Source of the DNA: Mesorhizobium sp.
Lineage (GTDB): Bacteria > Pseudomonadota > Alphaproteobacteria > Rhizobiales > Rhizobiaceae
Direction: 5' to 3'
Length of the DNA stretch: 64,000 nt
Assembly: GCF_004963255.1 (NCBI RefSeq)
Contig: NZ_SUGA01000002.1
Location: forward strand, 80,770-144,769
The notes below the pieces were generated by a model, which was not told where the DNA came from, did not search any database, and saw only the letters and a program-made list of their open reading frames with translations. Made by a program: the position numbers and the translations under genes. This document shows positions 38,405 to 46,856 of this stretch, piece after piece (the first letter of the stretch is position 1; every line of letters starts with the position of its first letter).

Positions 38405-39442
38405 TCAGCTCTTCTTGTCGATCAGCTCCACCGCCAGCGTTGCAAGCAGTTTGACGGCCTCTCCATAGGTCTTGGCCTTCTCGGGATTGGAGGCATTGCC
38501 GTCGAGCGCGCGGCGATAGACGCCCTGGCAGATCGCCGCCAGCCGGAAGAACGAGAAGGCCAGGAAGAAGGTCCAGTTGCCGATCTCGTCAAGGCCGCGC
38601 CGGCGGCAATATGCTGCGACATAGGCCTCTTCGGAAGGCAGGCCGGCGGCGGCGCGGTCGATCCCGCCGAGGCCGCGAAAGCCCGAAGCATGCGGCAGCC
38701 GCCATTGCATGCATTGATAGGCGAGGTCGGCGAAGGGATGGCCGAGCGTCGACAGCTCCCAGTCGAGCACCGCGATGACTTTCGACGCATCGAGCGCGAA
38801 CATCATGTTGTCCAGCCGGTAGTCGCCATGGACGAGCGAAACGCGGCCGTCATCGGTCGGCATATGCGTCTCGAGCCACGCAACCAGCCTGTCGATATCG
38901 GCTATGGTTTCGGTTTCGGAGGCCCGGTACTGGCCGGCCCAGCGCGCGAGCTGGCGTTCGAAATAGCTGCCGGGCTTGCCGAAATCGCCAAGGCCGACCG
39001 CGTCCACATCGACATCGTGCAGGGCGGCGAGCGTGGCATTCATGGCATCGTAGATCGCCGCCCGCTCGTCATTGCCGGAAGCGTCCGGCAGGGACGGATC
39101 CCAGAAGACGCGGCCGTCGAGATACTCCATGATATAGAACATGCGGCCGATCGGCGATTCCTCGCCTGAGAGATGCAGCATGCGCGGCACCGGAACAGCC
39201 GTGCCGGCAAGCGCCCGCATCACCCGGAATTCGCGGTCGACCTGGTGCGCGGATTTCAGCAATTGTCCCGGCGGCTTGGCGCGCAGCACATAGCGGCCGC
39301 TGGCGGCGGTCAGGAGATAGGTCGGATTGGACTGTCCGGATTTGAATTTTTCGACCTCGGACAGGCCGGCAAAACCCGGGACATGCGCCTCGAGATAGGG
39401 CGCAAGCGCCGCCTGGTCTATGGCACCGGCCTCGCCGCTCAT
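38405..39442 (-). CDS. ACAD10/11-type phosphotransferase (APH fold)
   Basis: 345 residues. FKSGQSNPTYLLTA, RYVLRAKPPGQLLKSAHQVD, EFRVMRALAGTAVPVPRML, LVHGDYRLDN (catalytic Asp) and AVLDWELSTLGHPFADLAY are the marks of the kinase half of ACAD10/11 and of bacterial LvaA, which phosphorylates 4-hydroxyacyl-CoA. It is not an antibiotic kinase. Start codon overlaps the MaoC stop (ATGA) and the SDR follows 16 bases on. Confidence 0.88.
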   Translation of the reverse strand: MSGEAGAIDQAALAPYLEAHVPGFAGLSEVEKFKSGQSNPTYLLTAASGRYVLRAKPPGQLLKSAHQVDREFRVMRALAGTAVPVPRMLHLSGEESPIGRMFYIMEYLDGRVFWDPSLPDASGNDERAAIYDAMNATLAALHDVDVDAVGLGDFGKPGSYFERQLARWAGQYRASETETIADIDRLVAWLETHMPTDDGRVSLVHGDYRLDNMMFALDASKVIAVLDWELSTLGHPFADLAYQCMQWRLPHASGFRGLGGIDRAAAGLPSEEAYVAAYCRRRGLDEIGNWTFFLAFSFFRLAAICQGVYRRALDGNASNPEKAKTYGEAVKLLATLAVELIDKKS

Positions 39443-39924
39443 GCGTTCTCGGGCTGACGCTCGATCAGCGTCAAGGTCAGCCAGCGCGCCGTCAGCGCCG
39501 GCTTCTTCGAGCCTTCGATCTCGATGGTTACGTCATGCGCCGTCTGCACCCAGCCGGATGGCCTCACCTTGACGTCGGCCAGCACGAAACGGGTGCGGAT
39601 GCGGGCGCCCGTCTTCACCGGCGCCAGGAAGCGCAGCGTATCGAAGCCGTGGTTGACGCCCATCTTGGTGTTTTCCAGCGGCGGCATGGTCTCGAAGGTC
39701 ATGGCCGACAAAAGCGACAGCGACAGAAAACCATGCGCGATGGTGCCGCCGAACGGCGTTTCGCGCTCGGCGCGCTCCGGATCGCAATGGATGAACTGGT
39801 GGTCGTCCGTCGCATCGGCGAACTGATCGATCATTCGCTGCGTCACCGTTCGCCAGGGCGAGACGCCGACCTCCTTGCCGACGCTTGCCAGAAGCGTATC
39901 GAGACTGATCGGTTCCACGCTCAT
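39439..39924 (-). CDS. MaoC-family (R)-specific enoyl-CoA hydratase
   Basis: 161 residues, single hot-dog fold. The hydratase motif FADATDDHQFIHCDPERA contains the catalytic Asp and His, and FGGTIAHGFLSLSLL the oxyanion region. It adds water to a trans-2-enoyl-CoA. It overlaps the kinase gene by four bases, so the two are cotranslated. Confidence 0.92.
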   Translation of the reverse strand: MSVEPISLDTLLASVGKEVGVSPWRTVTQRMIDQFADATDDHQFIHCDPERAERETPFGGTIAHGFLSLSLLSAMTFETMPPLENTKMGVNHGFDTLRFLAPVKTGARIRTRFVLADVKVRPSGWVQTAHDVTIEIEGSKKPALTARWLTLTLIERQPENA

Positions 39925-40004
39925 GTCCTCCGCACCCCCGTCTGGTTCCTTGAGCCGGGCGTCTTATTCCTTGAACCCCGCCCGGATTCCTTGAATCGGG
40001 CGTC

Positions 40005-40820
40005 TTACTCCTTGAACAACGTCATTCCGTGCTGCACCGACTGGCCGCCGTCGATGGGCAGGATGGCGCCGGTGACATAGCTTCCGGCACGGCTGCACAA
40101 ATAAAGCGTTGCGCCGGCAATGTCATCCGCCACGCCGATGCGGCCGAGCGGAACATGGTTACCAACATGTTTCGCCTGCTCCTCGGTCGCGGTGGCGAAG
40201 GCCGTCATACGGCTCTGGAAAGGACCGGGGGCAAAGGCGTTGACGGTGATGCGGCGGGCGGCGAACTCGATCGCCAGCGTGCGCGTCAGATGATGCACGG
40301 CGGCCTTGGAGGCGGCGTAGGAATAGGCGTCGTCGGCAAGCGGCTGGGTGCCCATCACTGAGCCGAGATTGATCACGCGGGCCGGATCCTCGTCGCTTGC
40401 TGCCGCGTCAAGCAGCGGCAAAAGCTCCCGCGTCAGGTGGAAGACGGCGGTGACGTTGACGCCGAACACCTTGGCCCAGGCGTGGTAGGGGAACTCCTGC
40501 AGCGGCGCGCCCCAGGAAATGCCGGCATTGTTGACCAGGATATGCAGGCGCTCCGTGCGCGCCTTCACCTCGGTGACAAGAGCGGCGATGCCAGCTTCGC
40601 TGGACACGTCGCCGGCAAAGCCCTCGGCTTGGCCGGAGCCGCCGAGCGCGTTCAATTCGTTGGCGACTTTGGCGCAATCCTCACCCTTGCGCGAGGCGAT
40701 CATCACATGAGCGCCGGCGCGGACCAGGCCGGTCGCCACCATGCGGCCAATGCCGGTCGCCGCGCCCGTCACCAGCGCAGTCTTGCCGGCGACCGAGAAC
40801 AGCTTGTCCAGATAGCTCAT
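40005..40820 (-). CDS. Short-chain dehydrogenase/reductase 2
   Basis: 271 residues. ALVTGAATGIGRMVA is the coenzyme site, NNAGISWGA the NNAG motif, then INLGSVMGT (Ser) and YSYAASKAAVHH (Tyr-Lys). The C-terminal segment GSYVTGAILPIDGGQSVQHG is typical of 3-oxoacyl-type SDRs. GGAGG stands six bases before ATG 40820, so the longer frame start at 40835 is rejected. It is first gene of the leftward operon SDR2-MaoC-APH-SDR1; the acyl-CoA dehydrogenase is divergent. Confidence 0.92.
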   Translation of the reverse strand: MSYLDKLFSVAGKTALVTGAATGIGRMVATGLVRAGAHVMIASRKGEDCAKVANELNALGGSGQAEGFAGDVSSEAGIAALVTEVKARTERLHILVNNAGISWGAPLQEFPYHAWAKVFGVNVTAVFHLTRELLPLLDAAASDEDPARVINLGSVMGTQPLADDAYSYAASKAAVHHLTRTLAIEFAARRITVNAFAPGPFQSRMTAFATATEEQAKHVGNHVPLGRIGVADDIAGATLYLCSRAGSYVTGAILPIDGGQSVQHGMTLFKE

Positions 40821-40935
40821 TGCATTCCTCCGCACCCTCGATCAAACCGGCGAGGGACTCGCGTTGACAAGGCTAGCCGAAGTACGGTCATCCTTGCCAC
40901 GGGTAAAGATTTATCTGCGAAAGGGACCGGAAGCG

Positions 40936-42177
40936 ATGGCGGACATGAATCTCGGCATGACCGAGCGGCTGAAGCCGATCCACCGGCGTGTGGCGGCTAT
41001 GGTTCGCGACGAGATCGCGCCACTCGGGGAGGAGTTTCTCGCCGAAATCGGCAAGGAGGGCGACCGCTGGGCCTACACCGCCAGGCAAACCGAGATCCTC
41101 GAAGGCTTGAAGAAGACGGCGCGGGAGCGCGGGTTGTGGAACTTCTGGCTGACCGATTCCAAACGGGGCTACGGTCTTTCCACCGTCGAATATGCCTATC
41201 TGGCGGAGGAGATGGGCAAGGCGCATCTCGGCGCCGAGACCTTCAACTGCTCGGCGCCCGACACCGGCAACATGGAGGTGCTGGAGCGCTACGGCTCGGA
41301 GGCGCACAAGCGCGACTGGCTGGAGCCGCTGCTGGAGGGCCGGATACGCTCGGCCTATCTGATGACCGAGCCGGACGTTGCCTCCTCGGACGCGACCAAC
41401 ATCTCGATGCGCTGCGAGCGACAGGGCGGCGATTATGTGCTGAACGGCGAGAAATGGTGGGCGTCCGGCGCCGGCGATCCGCGCTGCGCCATCTATATCG
41501 TCATGGTCAGGACCGGATCGGACGAGGAGCCGCAGCATCGCCGGCATTCGATGTTCCTGGTGCCTTCCGACAGCAAGGGCGTCACCAAATTGCGGCCGAT
41601 GCAGGTCTATGGCGACGATGACGCCCCGCACGGCCATATGCATCTGAGATTCGAGAATGTGCGAGTGCCGGCGACGAACCTCATCCTCGGCGAGGGCAGG
41701 GGCTTCGAGATCGCGCAGGGGCGGCTCGGGCCGGGCCGCATCCATCATTGCATGCGCGCCATCGGCCAGGCCGAGATGGCGCTGGAGATGCTGTGCCAGC
41801 GCTCGGTTCGGCGCGAGGCCTTCGGCAAGTCGCTGGCCAAGCTCGGCGCCAATTTCGACATCATCGCCGAATGCCGCATGGAGATTGAGATGGCGCGGCT
41901 CTTGTGCCTGAAGGCGGCGTGGATGATCGACCAGGGAGACGCGCGCGCGGCCGCCCCCTGGATCAGCCAGATCAAGGTGGTGGCGCCCCGCGTCGCGCTG
42001 AAGGTCACCGACGAGGCGGTGCAGATGTTCGGCGCGCAAGGCATCAGCCAGGACACGCCGCTCGCCCGCTCGTGGACGCATTTGCGGACGCTGCGGCTGG
42101 CCGACGGGCCGGACGCCGTGCACCGGCGCCAGGTGGCGCGCACGGAACTGAAGAAATACACGCAGGAAAAGGTCTGA
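40936..42177 (+). CDS. Acyl-CoA dehydrogenase, ACAD10/11 type
   Basis: 413 residues. APDTGNMEVLERYGSE, MTEPDVASSDATNISMRC, GEKWWASGAGDPRC and EGRGFEIAQGRLGPGRIHHC are nearly identical to the C-terminal half of mammalian ACAD11 as I recall it. It is a FAD enzyme with the helical-beta-helical fold. In ACAD10/11 and Pseudomonas LvaC the enzyme removes the phosphate from a 4-phosphoacyl-CoA; a matching kinase lies in the opposite operon. Preceding ATG choice at 40936 from family length. Confidence 0.92.
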   Translation: MADMNLGMTERLKPIHRRVAAMVRDEIAPLGEEFLAEIGKEGDRWAYTARQTEILEGLKKTARERGLWNFWLTDSKRGYGLSTVEYAYLAEEMGKAHLGAETFNCSAPDTGNMEVLERYGSEAHKRDWLEPLLEGRIRSAYLMTEPDVASSDATNISMRCERQGGDYVLNGEKWWASGAGDPRCAIYIVMVRTGSDEEPQHRRHSMFLVPSDSKGVTKLRPMQVYGDDDAPHGHMHLRFENVRVPATNLILGEGRGFEIAQGRLGPGRIHHCMRAIGQAEMALEMLCQRSVRREAFGKSLAKLGANFDIIAECRMEIEMARLLCLKAAWMIDQGDARAAAPWISQIKVVAPRVALKVTDEAVQMFGAQGISQDTPLARSWTHLRTLRLADGPDAVHRRQVARTELKKYTQEKV

Positions 42178-42182
42178 CAGCC

Positions 42183-43220
42183 ATGACGCTTCCATCGCAA
42201 ATGCGAGGTCTGCTGCTTGTCGGCGACGGTTACACCAGAACGCCTTCGGCGGCCGCGCTGGAAGCGATGGAGCCTTACCTTGAGCCCGGCAGCATAGCCG
42301 TGCCGGAGCCGGGGCCGACACAGGCGCTGATCAAGGTCAGCCTCGCCTCGATCAACCCCTCCGACATCGCCTTCATCAGGGGCCAGTACGGCCAGCCGCG
42401 GGTCAAGGGCCGCCCGGCAGGTTTCGAGGGCGTCGGCATGGTCGTCGCCACCGGCGACGACCCGTACGCAAAAAGCCTGTCGGGCAAGCGGGTCGCCTTC
42501 GCCATCGGCGTGTCGAACTGGGGGGCATGGGCGGACTATGCGGTTGCCGAGGCCGCATCCTGCATCCCGCTCATCGACACGGTGCGCGACGAGGATGGCG
42601 CCGCGATGATCGTCAATCCGCTGACCGCCTTGGCCATGTTCGACATCGTCAGGGAGGAAGGCGAAAAGGCCTTCGTCATGACGGCCGGCGCCAGCCAGCT
42701 CTGCAAGCTGATCATCGGGCTGGCGAAGGAGGCGGGTTTCCGGCCGATCGTGACGGTGCGCCGTGACGAGCAGATCCCGCTTCTGGAGGAGCTCGGCGCC
42801 GCCCACGTCCTCAATGAGAAGGCGGCGGATTTCGAGGCCGTGCTGCGCGAAACCATGAAGGCAGAGCAGCCGCGCATCCTCCTCGATGCGGTCACTGGCC
42901 CGCTCGCTTCGACTATTTTCAACGCCATGCCGAAGCGGGCACGCTGGATCGTCTATGGCCGGCTCGACGCGGAGCCGACGGTTATCCGCGAGCCGGGGCA
43001 ACTGATCTTCCAGCACAAACGCGTCGAGGGTTTCTGGCTGGCCGAATGGATGCGCCAGTTCCGCGACAGGCTGGGTCCGGCGGTGCTGGAGGCGCAGAAG
43101 CGCTTTTCCAACGGACGCTGGTCCACCGACGTCACGGCGGTGGTGCCGCTGGACGAGGCGATGGCTCGGCTGCCGGCCGAGCTCGCCAAGCCCAACGGAA
43201 AGGTGTTCATCAGGCCCTGA
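42183..43220 (+). CDS. Zinc-type quinone oxidoreductase/enoyl reductase (MDR superfamily)
   Basis: 345 residues. GroES-like half with VSLASINPSDIAFIRGQYG and GFEGVGMVVATGDD, then NADPH domain with VMTAGASQLCKLIIGLAKE. The structural and catalytic zinc cysteines are absent, so it is the zinc-free class (quinone or 2-enoyl reductase). It starts six bases after the acyl-CoA dehydrogenase stop and is surely cotranscribed with it. Confidence 0.88.
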   Translation: MTLPSQMRGLLLVGDGYTRTPSAAALEAMEPYLEPGSIAVPEPGPTQALIKVSLASINPSDIAFIRGQYGQPRVKGRPAGFEGVGMVVATGDDPYAKSLSGKRVAFAIGVSNWGAWADYAVAEAASCIPLIDTVRDEDGAAMIVNPLTALAMFDIVREEGEKAFVMTAGASQLCKLIIGLAKEAGFRPIVTVRRDEQIPLLEELGAAHVLNEKAADFEAVLRETMKAEQPRILLDAVTGPLASTIFNAMPKRARWIVYGRLDAEPTVIREPGQLIFQHKRVEGFWLAEWMRQFRDRLGPAVLEAQKRFSNGRWSTDVTAVVPLDEAMARLPAELAKPNGKVFIRP

Positions 43221-43418
43221 ACAGCCTGGCGCCGATTTGAACACAAAGCTGTGATCGGCAAGAGAGTGGCGGAAAAACGCCGCTGTCTCGCCTTCCGTTG
43301 CTCCGCGTCGGTAACAGGCACCCTCGGATGTTCTATTTCATTTCGATGTGATATCTGGCCGGCGCTTGAGGCCAAACGGCGATGGGAAAGCCGTTCTGGT
43401 CGGAATGCGGGGTGCGCT

Positions 43419-44585
43419 ATGAGGGTGACCAAGCCGGTTTTCGACCGTTTGGGGTTTTGGCTTTGGGTCGGGTCGTTTCTGATTGTGCTTGGCCTGGCGC
43501 TATGGTCGCCCAATCCGCGTTCGGTGGTCCATATCTACAGACACGGCAGTGAATCTTTTCTCGCAGGAGAACCGCTGTATCAGGTCGAAGTCGCCATGGG
43601 GTACCTATATGCTCCCGCCTTCGCCGTCCTCTATGTTCCGCTGCTGAAGCTCGGGCCGTATCTGGGCAATGTTTTGTGGCACATGCTGGGCTTCGGGGTG
43701 CTTACCTTTGCCGCGATGCGCCAGGTCCGCAAGGTGGGCGGCGAGGAGCAGACATGGCTCCTGTCTTTCGGTCTCTTCCTCGCCCTGCCGGTTTCGTTGG
43801 CAGCGCTTCGCAATGGCCAGGCGACGATCCTGCTTACCGGGGCGTGCTGGTTTCTGACGCTGTCGGCACTCGAGGGGCGCCGCGCCGAATGCTTCTTCTG
43901 GGCCATGCTTGCGATCATCGCCAAGCCGACCGCGATCATCATGCTGCTTCTGGCGGGAGCGCTGCGTCCCAGGCTGATACCGGCGCTGGTGCTGGCGGTC
44001 CTCGTCGTTCTCGTCATCCCCTATGGCTTTGCGCCGACCGACTATATCAACGCGCAATATCACGATTTCTTCCGGCTGCTGACTTCGATGGCGGTCGACC
44101 CGACCGGGCCATTCGTCCCGGCCGACTTCACGGCGCCTTTCACGCGGTTTGGGATGCCGATCCCTGAATCCGTGGCGACAATCGTGCGCGTCGTCGCCGG
44201 TTTGCTCACACTTTGGCTGGTGCTCCAGTTCGATCGCAGGCTGGACTCCAACCTCAGCGGACTCGCCATCTTCCTCGCCGCGGCATTCTACATGTGCGTC
44301 TTCAATCCGCGGGTCGAGCAGAACACCTATGCCATGGTGGCAGTGCCAGCCGGTCTCTCCATCGCATTGCTTTGGCGGGAGAAGAGAGCCGGTGCCATAC
44401 GCTGGTTCCTGGCAACGCTCCTCTTCGTCACGGGGCTGACCAGTGTCGATCTGCGACTGCACGATTTTTTCCATCTGTGGTTCCGACCGCTCAGCGTCAG
44501 CATAATTGCCTGCGTGCTCATCGGCTGGCTCTGGACGCAAGACAGACAGAAGGCGCCAGCCGCGGGAGCCGTCGCGCATGGCTGA
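43419..44585 (+). CDS. GT87/DUF2029-type polytopic glycosyltransferase
   Basis: 388 residues with about ten membrane helices. Typical features: a periplasmic loop after helix 1 (HGSESFLAGEPLYQVEVAMG, then YLYAPAFAVLYVPLL), and the AALRNGQATILLTG-type motif seen in GT87 mannosyltransferases. The family uses polyprenyl-phosphate sugars outside the membrane. First gene of a four-gene operon with overlapping ends (8 bases into the GT2 gene). Confidence 0.82.
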   Translation: MRVTKPVFDRLGFWLWVGSFLIVLGLALWSPNPRSVVHIYRHGSESFLAGEPLYQVEVAMGYLYAPAFAVLYVPLLKLGPYLGNVLWHMLGFGVLTFAAMRQVRKVGGEEQTWLLSFGLFLALPVSLAALRNGQATILLTGACWFLTLSALEGRRAECFFWAMLAIIAKPTAIIMLLLAGALRPRLIPALVLAVLVVLVIPYGFAPTDYINAQYHDFFRLLTSMAVDPTGPFVPADFTAPFTRFGMPIPESVATIVRVVAGLLTLWLVLQFDRRLDSNLSGLAIFLAAAFYMCVFNPRVEQNTYAMVAVPAGLSIALLWREKRAGAIRWFLATLLFVTGLTSVDLRLHDFFHLWFRPLSVSIIACVLIGWLWTQDRQKAPAAGAVAHG

Positions 44586-45546
44586 GAGGCTCGACGTCAT
44601 CGCGCCGTTCTTCAATGAGGCCGAATCCGCGATTGCCTTCGTCGGGCTGCTCGACAGACTCGAGGCAGCCGTGGCGGAGCGCTTCGGCATGACGGTGCGC
44701 AAGATCCTCGTCGATGACGGCAGCCATGACGGCAGCGCCGAAACATTCGCGGCGGCGCTGTCCGGTTCCTGGGAGATCGTGCGGCTCAGCCGCAATTTCG
44801 GCAAGGAAGCCGCGGTGCTCGCCGGGCTCGACCATTCCCGCGGCGACCTGGTCCTCATCATGGACTCCGACCTCCAGCATTCCATGGATATCAGCCTGAA
44901 GATGATCGGCGAGCTGGTCAACAACCCGGAGATCGATGTCGTTTACGCGCAGAACGACCGGCGGGAGGGCAGTTGGCGGCGCAGCCAGCTGGCGCGGCTT
45001 TTCTACAAGCTGATCAACAGCAGCCAGCGCTTCGATATCCCCGAAAATGCCGGGGACTTCCGCGTCATGCGCGGCGCCGTGGCGCGCGCCCTGACCAGCG
45101 TGCGCGACAAGCGTCGTTTCAACAAGGGCCTGTTCGCCTGGGCGGGCTTTCGCCAGAAGGCGGTGCTTTATTCGCCGGAAAGCCGCGCCAGCGGCACGTC
45201 GAAATGGAGCCGGTTCAACCTGATCGCGTTCTCGCTCGAAGGGTTCACCTCGTTTTCCGTGATCCCGCTGCGCATCATCAGCCTCATCGGATTGCTGGCG
45301 GCATTTGCCGGTCTCGCCTATGGCGTGAAAGTGCTCTTCGAGGTGCTGTTCTACGGCATCGCCGTGCCCGGCTATCCAAGCATCATGGTCGCCGTCGTGT
45401 TGCTGGGCGGCCTCAACCTGGCGCTGCTCGGCCTGATCGGCGAATATGTCTGGGTCACGCTCAGCGAAAGCAAGGACCGGCCCGTCTACATCGTGCGCGA
45501 CGTGCTGCATGGCAATGCCGCCGAGCAGGTTGCTCCCGACAGATGA
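44578..45546 (+). CDS. GT2 polyprenyl-phosphate glycosyltransferase (DPM1/ArnC type)
   Basis: 322 residues. Catalytic domain 1-230 with VIAPFFNEAESA, LVDDGSHDGSAETF and DxD-type IMDSDLQH. The C-terminal part has two helices (IISLIGLLAAFAGLAYGVKV and SIMVAVVLLGGLNLALLGLI) as in ArnC. It should link a sugar to undecaprenyl phosphate at the cytoplasmic face. It overlaps the next gene by four bases. Confidence 0.92.
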   Translation: MAERLDVIAPFFNEAESAIAFVGLLDRLEAAVAERFGMTVRKILVDDGSHDGSAETFAAALSGSWEIVRLSRNFGKEAAVLAGLDHSRGDLVLIMDSDLQHSMDISLKMIGELVNNPEIDVVYAQNDRREGSWRRSQLARLFYKLINSSQRFDIPENAGDFRVMRGAVARALTSVRDKRRFNKGLFAWAGFRQKAVLYSPESRASGTSKWSRFNLIAFSLEGFTSFSVIPLRIISLIGLLAAFAGLAYGVKVLFEVLFYGIAVPGYPSIMVAVVLLGGLNLALLGLIGEYVWVTLSESKDRPVYIVRDVLHGNAAEQVAPDR

Positions 45547-46364
45547 CCCGGCCGATCCGCCTGATCGCCGACGATTACGGCCTGGCGCCGGGGGTATCGG
45601 GCGCGATCCTCGACCTCATCGAGCGCGGCCGGCTGACCGGAACCGGATGCATGACCGGTTTTCCCGAATGGGAAGAGGCGGCGGCGCGCATCCGGCCGTT
45701 CCGCCGTCGGGCCGCCGTCGGGCTGCATCTGACCCTCACCGATCAGGTCGCCGCGACCGGACCGTCCAGCCTGGCGCCGGCCGGTAAATTGCCCGGGCTC
45801 GCTTCCCTTGCGCTACCGGTGCGGCGCGGGCGTATCGACGAGCGGGACGTTCATGCCGAGCTCGACGCCCAGTACGACCGTTTCGTCGAAACGCTGGCCG
45901 GCCCCCCCGACTATATTGACGGGCACCAGCATGTGCATTTTCTTCCCGTGGTGCGGAATTGGCTGCTCGCGCGGTTTGGGGCAAGCGCGCACAAGCCGGC
46001 GCTGCGAGGGGCGCCGGGACTTCCGGGCATGGACGCTGCGGCGGCGAAGATCGCGGCGGTCGCCGCTCTCGCCGCAGGGTTCAACGGATCGATGCGCCGG
46101 GCCGGCTTTAGCGTCTTGACGCCGCTTTCCGGGATTTATGACTGGCGGCAGCCGGAGAAGTTCGCTTCAACGCTGCGCGCCGCGATCAAGACCTTGCCCG
46201 AACAAGGGGTGTTCATGTGCCATCCGGGCCATGTCGATGACATTTTGCGGGCGCGAGACCCGATGCAGGCCGCGCGCGAGGTTGAGTACACGGTTCTTTC
46301 CTCGCAGGATTTCGGCGACATCCTCGACAAGGCCGGAGCCCGCGTCATGGATGGCGGCGCATGA
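45543..46364 (+). CDS. ChbG/HpnK-type carbohydrate deacetylase (YdjC fold)
   Basis: 273 residues. RLIADDYGLAPGVSGAI contains the metal-binding Asp pair, GLHLTLTDQ, and YIDGHQHVHFLPVV contains the metal His residues. MCHPGHVDD closes the site. Related enzymes remove acetyl groups from N-acetylated sugars, including chitobiose and hopanoid head groups. Here it probably modifies the lipid-linked sugar made by the GT2, before or after flipping. Overlaps both neighbours by four bases. Confidence 0.9.
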   Translation: MTRPIRLIADDYGLAPGVSGAILDLIERGRLTGTGCMTGFPEWEEAAARIRPFRRRAAVGLHLTLTDQVAATGPSSLAPAGKLPGLASLALPVRRGRIDERDVHAELDAQYDRFVETLAGPPDYIDGHQHVHFLPVVRNWLLARFGASAHKPALRGAPGLPGMDAAAAKIAAVAALAAGFNGSMRRAGFSVLTPLSGIYDWRQPEKFASTLRAAIKTLPEQGVFMCHPGHVDDILRARDPMQAAREVEYTVLSSQDFGDILDKAGARVMDGGA

Positions 46365-46771
46365 GTAATGCCGGCCAGCCGCAGCGCTCGACCGGCAACA
46401 AGATCGTCCGCTTCGCTCTTGTCGGACTGGTCAACACCGGCATCGACCTCACCGCATTCTACCTGCTGCTCAAGCTCGCGGCGCCGGCTCTGGCCGCCAA
46501 TGTCGGCGCCTGGTTCGTCGCGGTGCTGTTCTCCTTCGTTGCGAACCGCTTCTGGTCGTTCGAGCGGGACCCGGACATCCGGCTGCACCATTCCTTCCTG
46601 CGCTTCGTCTCGCTGGGCGCGTTGATCTCGCTGGGCGTTTCCAGTCTCTCGATCGCGGCGCTGGCAGGAGCCATCGGCGTGTGGCCGGCCAAGATCATCG
46701 GCGTCGCGGTGGCGGCCGTGCTGAATTTCTTGGCCGCGCGCTGGTCAATCGAGGGGCGGTTGTTGAGGTGA
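46361..46771 (+). CDS. GtrA-family membrane protein
   Basis: 136 residues, four helices, with the GtrA start IVRFALVGLVNTGIDLTAFY, then the SFVANRFWSFE motif. GtrA members are thought to flip or help flip polyprenyl-phosphate sugars across the membrane. Last gene of the cassette. Confidence 0.93.
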   Translation: MSNAGQPQRSTGNKIVRFALVGLVNTGIDLTAFYLLLKLAAPALAANVGAWFVAVLFSFVANRFWSFERDPDIRLHHSFLRFVSLGALISLGVSSLSIAALAGAIGVWPAKIIGVAVAAVLNFLAARWSIEGRLLR

Positions 46772-46812
46772 GTCCAGGGATGCCACTGCCCGGCCGGCTG
46801 GATGTCAGGACT

Positions 46813-46853
46813 ATGTCTTTATCCCGAAACCGGTTCCCACTTTCGGGAGACAT
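46813..46853 (+). repeat. Class C bulged hairpin
   Basis: ATGTC/GACAT outer stem, inner stem CCCGAAA/TTTCGGG and 11-base loop CCGGTTCCCAC. It lies between the converging ends of the GtrA and RpiR genes. The 5' bulge is TTTAT and the 3' side carries one extra A. Confidence 0.8.
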
Positions 46854-46856
46854 GCC

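Noticed and set aside
38405..39442. Aminoglycoside phosphotransferase (antibiotic resistance)
   Set aside because: The fold is APH-like, but the sequence blocks are those of the ACAD10/11 kinase half and the neighbours are acyl-CoA genes.
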